NCBI GenBank assembly: GCA_004380135.1
Contig: QXCR01000204.1
Location: forward strand, 1 to 64,000
Reading direction: 5' to 3'
Length of the DNA: 64,000 nucleotides
DNA from: Stemphylium vesicarium
Lineage: Eukaryota; Ascomycota; Dothideomycetes; Pleosporales; Pleosporaceae
The notes beneath the pieces were generated by a model. That model was not told the DNA's origin. It did no database searches and saw only the letters and a list, made by a program, of their open reading frames with translations. The translations under genes and the position numbers were made by a program. Positions within the stretch are counted from its first letter, which is position 1; every line of letters starts with the position of its first letter. Positions 10,503 through 21,380 of this stretch are shown piece by piece.

Positions 10503-11823
10503 ATGCTCCCTGAGACGCATCCCATTGCATCTCCTCTGGAAAAGGAGAGCGAGTCGCACAATGGCTCAGCGTCACCGACCGCGGTCCACGACCTCGAGAA
10601 CCAGGCACAAGACAGCGAGACCAGAGATGACATACCGGTGATCAAAGGTCTCAGCTGGCTAGACCGCCTACTGGCATTGTGGATCTTACTGGCCATGATT
10701 ATCGGGGTACTACTCGGCAACTTTGTCGAAGAGACAGGCCCGGCCCTTCAAAAGGGCAAATTCGTGGGCGTTTCTATACCAATAGGTCAGCAGCATTCTT
10801 CTCGACTCTCGGAAGTATAACTAACATACTACTAGCTGTTGGACTGCTCGTCATGATGTATCCTATACTTTGCAAAGTACGCTACGAGAGTTTGCACCAT
10901 CTCTTCAAGCACCGCGCCCTGTGGATACAGATCGGCTTCAGCATCGTCGTGAATTGGATTGTGGCGCCCTTCCTCATGGTAAGCATACCGGCATCGCAAA
11001 GACTGGGCAGACTTTGACTGACCACATCAGCTCGCCCTAGCTTGGGCATTCCTTCCAGACCGAAGTGACTTGCGCGAAGGCCTGATATTAGTCGGCCTCG
11101 CAAGGTGCATCGCCATGGTATGTACCCCTTAATCACCCTTTCCAATGACATGCTAATGTCGAACAGGTGCTCATCTGGACCGGCTTGGCCGGCGGCGATG
11201 ACGAGTACTGCGCCATCCTTGTCGCGGTGAATTCGATCCTCCAAATGGTGCTCTACGCTCCTCTCGCAATATTGTTTATATCAGTCATCGGTGGCGAAAG
11301 CGCGACGCTGGCCATCTCCTACTCCTCGGTCGCGACCAGCGTCGCCGTCTTCCTCGGCATACCACTCGGAGCCGCAATACTGACGCGCCTCATACTTCGT
11401 CGGCTTGCTGGACCCGAATGGTTCTCGAAAGTTTTTCTAAAGTGGCTGGCGCCTTGGTCGCTTATTGGTCTACTGTACACCATCCTAGTCCTATTCGCGT
11501 CTCAAGGACGACAGGTAGTGCACCAGATTGTGTCGGTTGTCCGTGTCGCCGCCCCGCTTCTTTTTTACTTTATTGTCATATTTTTCATCACGCTTCTGGT
11601 CACTTATCGACTTGGATTTGGGTACAAGCTCGGCGCAACACAGAGCTTCACTGCCGCGAGCAACAACTTTGAGCTTGCTATCGCTGTTGCCGTGGCTACC
11701 TTCGGAGCGAATAGTGATCAGGCACTTGCGGCGACAGTCGGGCCGCTCATTGAGGTACCTGTGCTTATCGGGCTGGTCTATGTTGTCAAGTGGATCGGAC
11801 GTCGATACAACTGGAAGGGCTAG
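10503..11823 (+). CDS. ACR3: ACR3-family arsenite efflux transporter
   Basis: Four exons (10503-10785, 10836-10978, 11031-11117, 11167-11823) give 389 aa with about ten membrane helices. Family landmarks are LSWLDRLLALWI before TM1, VGLLVMMYPILCKVRYE, NWIVAPFLMLALAWAFLPD across intron 2, and GLARCIAMVLIWTGLAGGD across intron 3. The Cys of ARCIAMV is the residue known to be needed for arsenite transport in bacterial Acr3. The conserved TM with FGANSDQALAATVGPLIEVPVL near the C-terminus is also present. It exports arsenite across the plasma membrane by proton exchange. The N-terminal 40 residues are polar and probably cytosolic. Being divergent from the arsenate reductase fits the reduce-then-export pathway. 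Confidence 0.95.
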
Positions 11824-13236
11824 CTGGTGGGGGTTAGTGGACGAGCAAAAGCAAAATCGGGAAAGGCACACCGTGTGTAGACTTATTGTATATTATTCAT
11901 TGTTACTAGGCGTTGCGTCCATGTAAGGACAGGAACTGTGTAGAGAATTTACCCTATCGAGCTTTCATGCCTTGAGAGGCGATAGTCAGGCGTTTGTCAT
12001 TCGCTGTTCAGAGCCCTCAGACCACAGCCAGTGTCACATCTACTCTGCACACGATGGCCAATTGCCATTGCTTCAGATTGTCCTAAAGAATCACTCGACT
12101 CCAAGATGTCTCTCCGGGTATTTTCAAGGGCGTTATCGATGAAGGGGTATGAGTGAGTGCGGTGGAAGATCCGAGCTAGAGCGTTGTGTGATGGATATGG
12201 TACGGCAATATGCTGGGAGTCGGGACTATGCGCTAGTATAGCGAGTGTACAGGCAGTGGGAGGCGTTTGAAGTCAACCAATGACGGTGCCATTGATGACA
12301 TGCGATGACTGATCAATCCCCTGACGTAAAACTTGGTCAGCAATAGCATTCCAATTTGGTTCAGAGCTTCCTTGTCTTACAGTACTGGACTATGCCACCG
12401 GTGTATGCTGCAGGAGTACCTAGTGCTACGAAGATGGCCAGACCCACCCAGGAGAACTTCATGGCTCTTGAGAACGTGAAACGAACAATGCGATTCGAGG
12501 AAAACTTCGCCGAAATCACCTTGAAGATCCCAAAGAAGTCGAGCTTACGAGTGGAGGTATTTGCAAAGAAGTCCTCGATCTAGGTTCCGCATCCTAGCAC
12601 CCATGGTCGAGGCGAGGTACTTGCGACAGAAGACTGCCATTGCCAGCATGAACTCTTTTTCTTTTCCACTTTCTTGGTAGTAGCGAGTGTATGCAAGGTT
12701 CAAACCATCCTGACTTACATTGTGCTTGCCAAGGTGCTTTCCCCACGGCCTGCTTGAGATGAGTTTAACTCCCCAGCCACTTAGCGGGGACGGTTCTCCC
12801 ACGAGCTGGAGAAGGCGTAGTCTTTCGGATACACGCCTAGTAGACGGCTTTACCGAGATAATAAGATCGGCGTCTGACTTAAGCATCGCCATAATTGTCA
12901 GAGACGGGCGATCCCGCTTGAAGTCTCGACTAGGCATATTTTTCAACCTGATGGTGTGGTGACACCGCATTGCATTGCGTGGGATCGTATGTAGTGACGC
13001 TTTTGCAACCTCTACGTGGCATACCACCCGTCAAGCAACTGTCTGTCACTCGCAGTGCTTTATTGGTGCTCCATTTTCATTGGAACACCGGAAATCATAA
13101 CGTCGGTGTATTTCAGAGCTTCGGAGGCTCAGATCTGAATACTCCATGTACAGCAGTTCATTGCTCGCATAATATCTGCCATAGCACAACGCGACAATTT
13201 TGTGTCTAGTTTATTACTGCTCTCAAATCAGTCTTC
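11824..13236. other. 1.4-kb gap between ACR3 and ArsM
   Basis: No gene could be named here. A 33-codon minus-strand frame at 12462-12361 begins with a signal-peptide-like MKFSWVGLAIFVALG; it may be a stray or a first exon. A longer minus-strand frame at 13027-12545 is listed separately. The rest shows no repeat or RNA gene. Confidence 0.4.
12545..13027 (-). CDS. Unrecognised open frame, possible exon of a small gene
   Basis: A 160-codon open stretch on the minus strand; the likely ATG is inside (for example MRCHHTIRL or MPSRDFKRD). Hydrophilic, basic, no domain recognised. A GTAAGT donor-like site occurs near 12719, so the frame may be spliced. It might equally be chance. Kept because it is the longest open stretch in the ACR3-ArsM gap. 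Confidence 0.2.
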   Translation of the reverse strand: MVCHVEVAKASLHTIPRNAMRCHHTIRLKNMPSRDFKRDRPSLTIMAMLKSDADLIISVKPSTRRVSERLRLLQLVGEPSPLSGWGVKLISSRPWGKHLGKHNVSQDGLNLAYTRYYQESGKEKEFMLAMAVFCRKYLASTMGARMRNLDRGLLCKYLHS

Positions 13237-14359
13237 ATGGCAACTCAGACTATGAGCGGCACCGATGCGCGGGTGCATGACGGCTACTCCTTTCGTGCTG
13301 CAAACCCTATTGACTCCCAGCTCTTGGGTCGCATTACGGCTGCACTCAGTTATGATCCAATTGAGGCTGCGTCGCTCCCCGAACAAGCGAACATCGGAGA
13401 AGGATGCGGCAATCCGCTGTTGATCGCCAACCTCTCCGAAGTACTGTACCCACCTTCATCGCTCAAAAGCAATGCTGACTGTAAAGAGGGTGAGACTGTG
13501 GTTGACTTGGGCAGTGGCGGGGGTTTCGATGCCCTCCTTGCCGCTAAGAGGGTCGGAAAGGCTGGTAAGGTTCTCGGCATCGACATGACCGACGTGCGCA
13601 AGATCTCACCTAGACTTTGGCAGATCATTAACGACCACAGTCCATGATCGAGTTGGCACGCAAGAATGCCACGCGAGCTGGTTCAGATAACGTCGAGTTC
13701 AGGCTGTCGAAAATAACGGAGCTGCCAATCGAGGCAAACATTGCCGACTGCGTCATCAGTAACTGCGTGCTCAACCTCGTGGCTGACAACGAGAAGCGCA
13801 CTATCTTCAGCGAGGTCTACCGTGTGCTAAAGCCCGGTGGTCGCATGGCAGTGTCAGACTTCCTGGCCTTGAAGCCGCTGCCGGCAGACATGAAGAACAA
13901 CCCCGCTCTCTTCGCTGGCTGCGTTGCTGGCGCTATCGAAGTGCCGGAAATGGAAAAGTACTTGAAAGAGGCTGGGTTCAAAGGTTTGTCGATCCCAGCA
14001 CCCTCCCTAAAATAGAAAGCTAACGGTACACACAGATGTGCTCCTTGTGGACTCCAAGAAGGACCTCAGCCTGTACAAGGATGGCGACGCCTCCAAATCT
14101 GTCACACCGTGCTGCGCGGGCGGCGGTTGCGGAACAACAGTGAATTCTTCGGGCAGGCAGGAGCTGGACTACGACATCAACGAGTGGATCAGTAAGCGCT
14201 TTGCTCGCGAACAAGCGTATCTGCTGGAAAATCTCTGCTAACATGGATCTAGGTTCCTTCCAGATTTTTGCAGTGAAAGGCGAAGGCTCGTCTTCTTCCG
14301 TGATTACAGCCCCAGTCGCTGCTAAAAGCTGCTGCGGCTGTGGTCCTGGAAAGTGTTAG
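13237..14359 (+). CDS. arsM: Arsenite S-adenosylmethionine methyltransferase (ArsM/AS3MT family)
   Basis: Five exons (13237-13440, 13489-13593, 13641-13983, 14036-14191, 14253-14359) give 304 aa. Intron 1 is 48 bp, a multiple of three without stops, but is called because it has a GT/AG and a TGCTGACT branch site and its removal joins NLSE to GETVVDLG as in the family. Motifs are VVDLGSGGGFDALLAAKRVG (SAM loop), GIDMTD, and three conserved arsenite-binding cysteines, in GEGCGNP, SNCVLNLV and FAGCVAGA. The C-terminus has paired Cys clusters (CCAGGGCG and SCCGCGPGKC) common in microbial ArsM. It adds methyl groups to As(III), making methylated and volatile arsenicals in the cytosol. Confidence 0.95.
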
Positions 14360-14950
14360 TCGCATGCAATTGTCGCATCATTGCGAAGCGAAGTCGGGGT
14401 TTTGGGGGATACATTTGGCATATATCTTGAGACGCAATCGAACATGGCCTCTACAACATCCCAGCTACGTGACACATGATAAATGGCGAATGTCGTGAAG
14501 GTGAAATGGGCATGCAGCCAGCCTTGGAAGTAACCGGGGCCCTATGTACTAGGTAATCCACTGTTCGGGCCGCCGGGAGCTATGTGCGTAGCGCCAAAGG
14601 CTAATATTCAAGACCGTTTTCGCACGTTCGCAGCTACAACTGTCACTAGCCCTATCTTTACATGGTCCTTGCACTCTCGTGCGGAGTGATATCATCTCGC
14701 ACACATTTTTCTGCTAGCGATCTTTGTTTTGCCGAGCACTTATACACCACCACGACGTCCAACCCTTGCTAATTACGTCACCGAGGAACTCGATATGTAG
14801 TAATGTACGGGAACATGGTGAATTATTAAGGGAAACAAGTGAAATTCAGGTCTCTCGGAACCTAAACACGATGACTCACAGGATTGCTGCATTGCACGAA
14901 TGTAATTGGGCATGGGCGATCTACTCCGATTCTCTTTCAGATCGACCAAC
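14360..14950. other. Intergenic, no gene seen
   Basis: About 590 bp between the convergent 3' ends of arsM and the monooxygenase. Nothing recognisable. Confidence 0.5.
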
Positions 14951-16641
14951 TCACTCGATGATCCAATCCTTCCACTGAATCTTCTGAACACAGCGACTCC
15001 ACCAGAATGCAGTCTGAGTTCCCGGCCATATCAGAGTGTTCTTCCCCGTCTCGCGATTGATGTACCATGTGTTGACTGCTTTTGTGTAAACGAGACCCTT
15101 CAGCTGCTGCTGGATATTTTCGTTGAACCTGCGCTCTGCCTGCAAGTCGGGCTTGATCGTGACATCAGATCCTCTGCCCGACTTCGCCAAGTGCTTGAGA
15201 AGTCGCGTGATATAGACAATCGAGCATTCGATGCCATGTAGCGTCGAATTCCCCGATGGCAGGGTGTTCGGCCCGGTAAGTACGAAGAGGTTAGGGAAGC
15301 CGGCCATCGAAACGCTACAAGAGCCGTTAGTCACTGCATTGCCGTGATATTAGAATGAAAGACGGATAGTACTCGCCCCATGTAAGCTTCTGCTCCACCA
15401 GTACTTTTCCAAAGCTCTCTCAGCTCCTTGCCTTCATCTCCGTAGATCGACATTGGCGTCAAGAGATCCTGTGTCTTGAAACCGTTTGCCATGACAATGA
15501 TGTCAACGTTGTGTCGATTGCCCTCGCTGTCGAATACAGTCCGACCGTCGGCCTCGACAGAACGTAGGCCGTCACATTTGACGAGATGGAAATTCTCGCG
15601 ATTCGTCACCTCTAGGTATCCGTGATCCAGTATAGCCCTCTTGGCTCCGAAGGGGTACGTAGGGATGAGGATGGAATGGTATCGAGGAGCAGCGACTGAC
15701 TTCATGTACTGTCGCACACCGTCTGCAGCGTCCTCACGAGCCTTTGTGCCGCCAGGAGTTAAGCGGAATGCCGGGAAGCCTCGGTCGTAGCCAAACGCTG
15801 TCCACAAGCGATAAATGTGCATGATGAAGGGCACATAGCGCAAGAACCTAAGACGCAATTAGCCTTTCAACGAATCAGTGTTCAAAAAATGATACACACC
15901 AGCGGAAGGTAGGGCCATGTTCAAAGTCTCCTTTCGGTGCGACCCACTGCTCACTGCGCACGATTTGTACGAGGCTTTTGGGCTTTTGGTCGTTCATGAT
16001 CCACGGTATGACTTGGTTGGCCGAACATCCGTTGCCAATTACCATGACTTTCCTGTCTCGAAAATCGACATTCTTCCATTCGGCCGTATGGAATATGGTA
16101 CCGCTGAAGTTCCGCAGAACAGGGAGATTGTCCAAGCCCTTGGGAACATTGAGGACGCCGAGCGCAGTAATCGCGTACCGTGCGGTGCGTTCATACTTGC
16201 GGCCATCTGTAAGATTCAGGAATGAAGCGATCCATAGATTCTGCTTATCCGACCAGCACAACGAGGTGCACTCCTGTTGCAGTCGGATGCGAGGCTCGAG
16301 ATTGTAGTGGCGTACGCAGTTGTGGATATATGCGAGAATCTCTGGCTGCGCGGCGAACTTGTGACTCCAGTCGGGGTTCTGGAAGAAAGAATAGGAATAG
16401 AACTACAACATGAACTGTCAACGTCGCTCATTATCGTGATCTTCTCGCTGCACAAGAAACTTACCTCGGAAGGCACGTCGCAGCTCAGATTGGGGTACGT
16501 GTTTTGCGCCCAGGTCCCGCCAACATCATCGAGCTTTTCGTATATCTCAAAATCGTGCTCGTTGAGTTGACGCTGCAACTGCGCAGCCATGCCGAGTCCA
16601 GCAAGGCCGGCACCAAGAATGATGATCTTGCAATCAGCCAT
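14951..16641 (-). CDS. Flavin-dependent monooxygenase, Baeyer-Villiger type
   Basis: Four exons (16641-16465, 16402-15900, 15847-15377, 15314-14951) give 504 aa. The FAD Rossmann motif GAGLAGLG is at residues 10-17 and GGTW at 41-44. The Baeyer-Villiger fingerprint FSGTIFHTAEW (FxGxxxHxxxW) lies mid-protein, followed by the NADPH motif VIGNGCSANQ. AGFPNLFVLTGPNT is the usual C-terminal motif. Such enzymes insert oxygen into ketones or oxidise S, N or other soft atoms. The third intron uses a rare GC donor (GCGAGT) with AG, needed to join YMG to VSMAGF in frame. Its place between arsM and a decayed arsM paralogue, and a truncated duplicate elsewhere in the cluster, suggest a role with arsenicals. 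That is inference. Confidence 0.9.
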
Positions 16642-17070
16642 GCTTGATGTTCAGGACAAATTCAGGTAAACCAAAGAAGGCGAGTCGGTGGGAGATCATG
16701 CAAGGGTGCAGCCAAGTTGAGGTTGCTGCATATCATGTGACGCAGGCTTTCTTCGCCTTGGCACCGCAACCAATTAAGTGTCTGCAGTGAGAATACTGTT
16801 GACCGATCAGTGTGCGCCACTATGCAGAACGTGCAGCTGGCACTCGGCTCGCACCCTTGTCGAAGCAACGCCTTCCCCGCTTAGTGCGCATTGCGGGGAA
16901 CCAGTCAGAAGTCTGCGGTGAGAATACTGGTGACAGATCGGTGCGTGCGCCATGTATGTGCATAGCCGTCCTTTGTCTGGGCGTGGGGGAACCTGTTCTG
17001 TCTCATATCGGGATATCATATGTCGGGCTAATACCGGCGGGTGGATCGTGGGCCTCGATTCGATGCAACA

Positions 17071-18147
17071 TGGCTACTTTGGGCGTGCAACTTGCTTACG
17101 AGCGTGTCGAGGAGAGCTACAGCATACGTGAGGACAACACCATAGATCCTGCTCTTCGCAATCGCCTTGCTATATCCTTAGGCTACGACGTGCAAGATCC
17201 GACCAAAATTCCGCCCGACTCCGTTATTGGCACCGGATGCGACAATCTTGTCATCGCCAGTTTGCCGGAGGTTTGTGTGGTGCGACCGCGGGTGTGTTGC
17301 TGAGTATTGAGTATTACCACGCTGACACCAGTTCATAGGGAAACAAGGTCCTCTTTCTTGGAAGCAAGAACGTGTCCCATATCCGCGCTGCCAGCGAGAA
17401 GGTAGGGCCCAAGGGCAAGGTGATTGAGATTCGGGAGATCTAGGTATTGTTCCCAGCGCAATTTGTGTGTGCAGGTTGGAACACCATACAGAACACCATC
17501 GACTCTGCGGGACACAAGCCAGGAACGCCTTTCGCTGCAAACATCGAGTCGATATTATCCAAGGCAAACAGCATCTCTCTTCCGACTAATTCTGTCGATT
17601 GTGTTGTGGCGAACTGTGCTTCCAACCATGTCTTGAAAGAGGCCAAAAGAAGCGTAATTCAGGAACTTCATCGCATTCTAAGACCATGCAGTAGGCTTGC
17701 GCTCAGCGACCACTTAACGCTGGAGCCTCTGCCTCCAGGCGGGAGAGTGTCAGCTAAATGGAAAGATACCTGGTTGAGATTGGATTGGATTGTACGTGAA
17801 CTGATCCTGATCATCGTGCTTTGACGATTCTGAACATGCCAGATGCCCTTCTCGTGGATACTACAAGGGGCGGCGGACTTGCTACGAATGACGCGTCGCC
17901 TCTTAGCGGATCTACCTGTGAGAGCCTGACATTCATTGGACATCATATACTGGTCTGACAAATTCCAGCTTCATTCGAAACCTTCGGACACAAGTCGTGC
18001 GGAAAGAATAAGGGTGCCAAACAAGTTTGCCGCATGGACGGGAAGCAGACCGAATGTTGTGCTGGTGGGAGCTGCTGAGCTGGTTATATGGTCCCTTTGC
18101 TGTGCTCCGATAACGCGCAATGAAATTTTTCCTCACGAGAATTGGTG
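17071..18147 (+). pseudogene. Decayed second ArsM-like methyltransferase
   Basis: Homology to arsM runs from MATLGVQLAYERVEESYS to the Cys-rich tail, with introns in corresponding places. Recognisable parts are IGTGCDNLVIASLPE (GEGCGNPLLIANLSE in arsM), GNKVLFLGSKNV in place of the SAM loop, VDCVVANCASNHVL (SNCVLNLV), LALSDHLTLEPLPP, then DALLVDTTR and SFETFGHKSCGKN. Damage: the SAM glycines are lost, a TAG near 17440 ends the second exon with mismatched phase, the segment around the third arsenite-binding Cys (FAGCVAGA) is deleted, and a TGA falls after the terminal CCAGGSC. It starts about 430 bp from the monooxygenase and is divergent from it. Most likely a dead duplicate; a much altered gene with other introns cannot be fully excluded. 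Confidence 0.75.
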
Positions 18148-18419
18148 AGGATGCTATACTATCATGCTGTTGATTATTGTACTTGATGCGTGATGAAACT
18201 GGCAGCGCGCGAGAGCATTCGCTAACTGAAGCGGGTTAAGACACGTCATCGCCTCCCACTTTACTGTGTCGCTCAGACTTCCCACCCGCCACTACTTCTC
18301 CCGCGTTGCCGCAACCATGGGAAATAGCACCGAAGCCGACAGAACCAAAGCTGCAACTGACGAAGTGAGTTTAATTTCCTCGCAACTGAGACAAACAAGT
18401 TGGCTGATAGTATCTCAGG

Positions 18420-18930
18420 CTTCCATTTCTCCCATGGAAAACGAAAGCACCACTGCTGATTGCCACCAGAACCCTTCTGAACAGAGCACTCATCTGAGAA
18501 CTTGAGCGTGCGCCGACCCCAAGGGAACTGCCGATGCTCGCGGGCGAACTTGAGGCGCTGAGCTGCATGAGCTCGGGTGAACTTGGGTCTCTTTTTGGCC
18601 TTGTGATTGGTGAGGCCACGCCTCCGGAGCTCCCTGTACAATGTGGAGCGGCTGGGTGGCTTCGATAGGGTGCCCTCGGCGTTCACAAAGATCGCTTCTT
18701 GCTGCAGCGCTGAGTACTCTATCTTTAGAGTAGCGCGAACTTTTCTGTATGTGATTTTTTTCTGCTGCTTTGATAGAACAGGTAGCCGGCCGCTGCGAGA
18801 TTTGTCCTGAACGCTGCCTGTTTGGCGGTACTTGAGGCGTAGATGGCGGATACCGCGTTCTGAGCGGCCCACGGCCGTCGCGACTTTCAACACTGTCGTT
18901 CCACTCTTAAGTATCCCAATGGCCTAATCA
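18420..18930 (-). pseudogene. Tc1/mariner-type transposase remnant (N-terminal half)
   Basis: Minus-strand frame with a paired helix-turn-helix start (SGTTVLKVATAVGRSERGIR, LKYRQTGSVQDKSRSGRL) and the beginning of the DDE domain (LKFSDECSVQKGSGGNQQW, holding the first catalytic Asp). Homology ends near 18420; the second and third acidic residues are missing. A stop precedes the frame and no native ATG remains. A dead fragment lying between the decayed ArsM paralogue and arrestin copy 2. Confidence 0.8.
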
Positions 18931-19266
18931 CGCGTCGCAGGACTAATATTTCGACTTCTGTGCACATTTTAATCTAACTCTTGTCCAAATCGGCTCGCTG
19001 TAGGCATAATTATCGCGTGTTGAAGTCGTGTTGTTGATGTTGTACTCTGTCCTTGAATTCTGGGTTTTTGGTATGTTTTGGGGTGCTGTGCGCGCCGCTC
19101 GCTTGTGAACTACGTTAAGTTATCACCTGCAGCATTGATGATTCCGCCAAGACATCAAGCTCGTCAGCCAGCAGCCAATCACGAAGTCGCGGTGACATCC
19201 CCCGCCGCGTTCAAAGAACCGGCGCGTCTCACGCCACACAGCAAAACAACTTCCCTCTCAGCAATA

Positions 19267-20796
19267 ATGGCTAGCTCCAACGATGTCGCAGTTGATATCG
19301 ATGTCATAGCATGCGATAAGTGCAGTCCTCATGGCAACGATTATGGTTGCCTGCGACCAGGAAATTCGCTTGAAGGGCAGATTCGTGTCTCATCGCCGTC
19401 ACCACTACTGTTCACAGACATCGAAATATCCTTCCAGGGTAACTTAGTCTACATCCGACATTTTGACAACTTAGCAGCTGACTGGTAAACACATTAAAGG
19501 GCTACAATTTACACTCACACGCTCCGCATGGTCTCCCAACATCAATGAGCTAACAGCATACTCGCCAAACTACGATCATCCAATCGTAATGAAATCTAGC
19601 TTTCTAGTAAGTGTGTCAACCAGGTTCAGGAAATGTGCGTTAATAGATGCAGTTCCTCGATGTCAGTTACCCAGTAAAGCTCGATTCTGCCCAAAAGCAT
19701 ACATCCGAAGACGGATCGATGGTGTACAGCTTCCCCTTCTTTTTCGTCCTCCCCCATGGAACCGAAGGCCTAGGTGTCTCGAATCCCCTGCTATGTCAAA
19801 TTCTGCCTCCAACCTTCAGTACCACAGCGCAGTTTTCAGATCCAATATCGGTCACCTACAAGCTCCACAGCGTTGTGCAATATCGCAAGGAGCAAGGGGC
19901 GAGCTCAGATGCACCACAGACCGTATACAAAGCTGTGCAGAGCCAGATCGTTGACTTTCTTCCCTACACCGAGGTCGAACCACCAACACATGTTGCTGGC
20001 TTTCCCGAGGAGTTTGTCTTGGAGACGACCTTATCGATATGGAAGCATGCTCTTGGCGGTCACCTTGGAGAGCTCTCCATGAGCACCAGTGAACCATCGC
20101 CATTAGCCTACTCACCCTATGAAGACCGGCCGTCCACCTATTTGACGCTCTCTATCGTCGCACCTGCTTCTCTGGCAGTCCAACGTTTGCGAGCCACGTC
20201 TCTGAACGTGAAACCTGCGGTTCGGGTCAAGACATTTTACGCCTCGGAGCCGATGCCGTGCCTTCCAAAGCAGACTTTCCTGAACCATAACCAATCGATG
20301 CGACTCCACGACGAGATCATCAAACTCGAACACGTGGACTTCACGCAGCTGATTTGGAAATATCACCCCCGCATCAAGACAGACGAGCCACCGAGATACG
20401 AAGACGCTGTTATGGATGACGCGCTCGAGAGGATGTCCTCGGGTTCAAAAGCTGGTGACCCCAGTGAGGATGAGTGGAGAGCGTCTGTCCGCATTCCGAT
20501 TCAGCCTCATGAAACGATACTGCCAACGTTCTGCGGGAGTCTTATTTCGAGATCATACTCCGTAATCTTACGCGTGAGGGTCACGGGGCTTCGCACTCGG
20601 AAAGCTGATTTCGAGGTCCCTCTCCAGGTTGTCTACCTGCGACCACCACAGACGAGGAACGACTCAATCCACGACGAAAGATCGAACTCATGTATTGGTC
20701 CTGAGGGCCTCCTCGCACAGCAAGCTGTACGTTTCACTTCAACACGTTTCAATCCCTCACTGACTTGGATAGGAGCTTCCCATCTACCACGGATGA
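19267..20796 (+). CDS. Alpha-arrestin-like trafficking adaptor, copy 2 (intact)
   Basis: Four exons (19267-19438, 19500-19606, 19653-20726, 20773-20796) give 458 aa. The N-terminal arrestin fold shows LRPGNSLEGQIRVSSPSPL and DIEISFQG, then YSFPFFFVLP and ISVTYKLHSVVQYR of the second strand set. A DEPPRYED motif (PPxY type) lies after the arrestin core and could bind WW domains of an Rsp5/HulA-type ubiquitin ligase. Such adaptors direct ubiquitination and endocytosis of nutrient or ion transporters at the plasma membrane. No membrane segment. Its paralogue 19 kb upstream is broken by a copia insertion. Bracketing an arsenic cluster, it might control ACR3 or the MFS carrier; that is inference only. 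Confidence 0.88.
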
Positions 20797-21380
20797 TTGT
20801 GGTGAAGCAATCAGGATGACTTGTTACTCAAAGGTCTGTGAACGACGGTCTAGGTGGTCGTTCAGCATCTCGTGCCAGCAAAGGTGTTGATCGGACTCCA
20901 AGGCACTGTTCTGTGAACCGTAGTACACATCGCGCTTGCATGTCGCAACCGCGTCCTGAGCTCATTGCCCCGCGTCGAAAAGTGTTCACGGCATAGGTCA
21001 TGCTGGCTTGAAAGCACTTGCCGTTGATTTACCGCAGCGAACCACTCTCTCACTGCAAGCGCGCAGAGAACGCGTTTGCAGCGACGACCCGCCCATTCAC
21101 CGCCACGTACGGCAGGCGCGGTGGGTCATGGCCTCTCTCTTTTTCCCGTCTCTCTCTCTTCCTCTCGCAACCCACCCGCCAATACACCCGCCGCAGACTC
21201 CCATCACAGAAGCCCCGCAGCAGGCTTCGCACGACAACTTACGACTCCCTTCCTAGCCGCCTACGCTGTCCCCTGCCCCAGCACCGCAAGGACGTCCACA
21301 TCCACGAGCATACTCATGCGTAACACCGACCTTCGCTCGCCCGCCACCTGACCCTCCGCGCTCGCCCGCCACATCTCGCC
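20797..21380. other. Intergenic with pyrimidine-rich promoter-like stretch
   Basis: No gene. The part at about 21130-21290 is C/T-rich on the plus strand (CTCTCTCTTTTTCCCGTC), as often seen upstream of fungal transcription starts, and leads into the gene at 21381. Confidence 0.4.

Noticed and set aside
21008..21351. Overlapping frames rich in Pro/Ser/Thr before the 21381 gene
   Set aside because: Low-complexity C/T-rich leader, no domain or splice support. Taken as promoter or 5' UTR.
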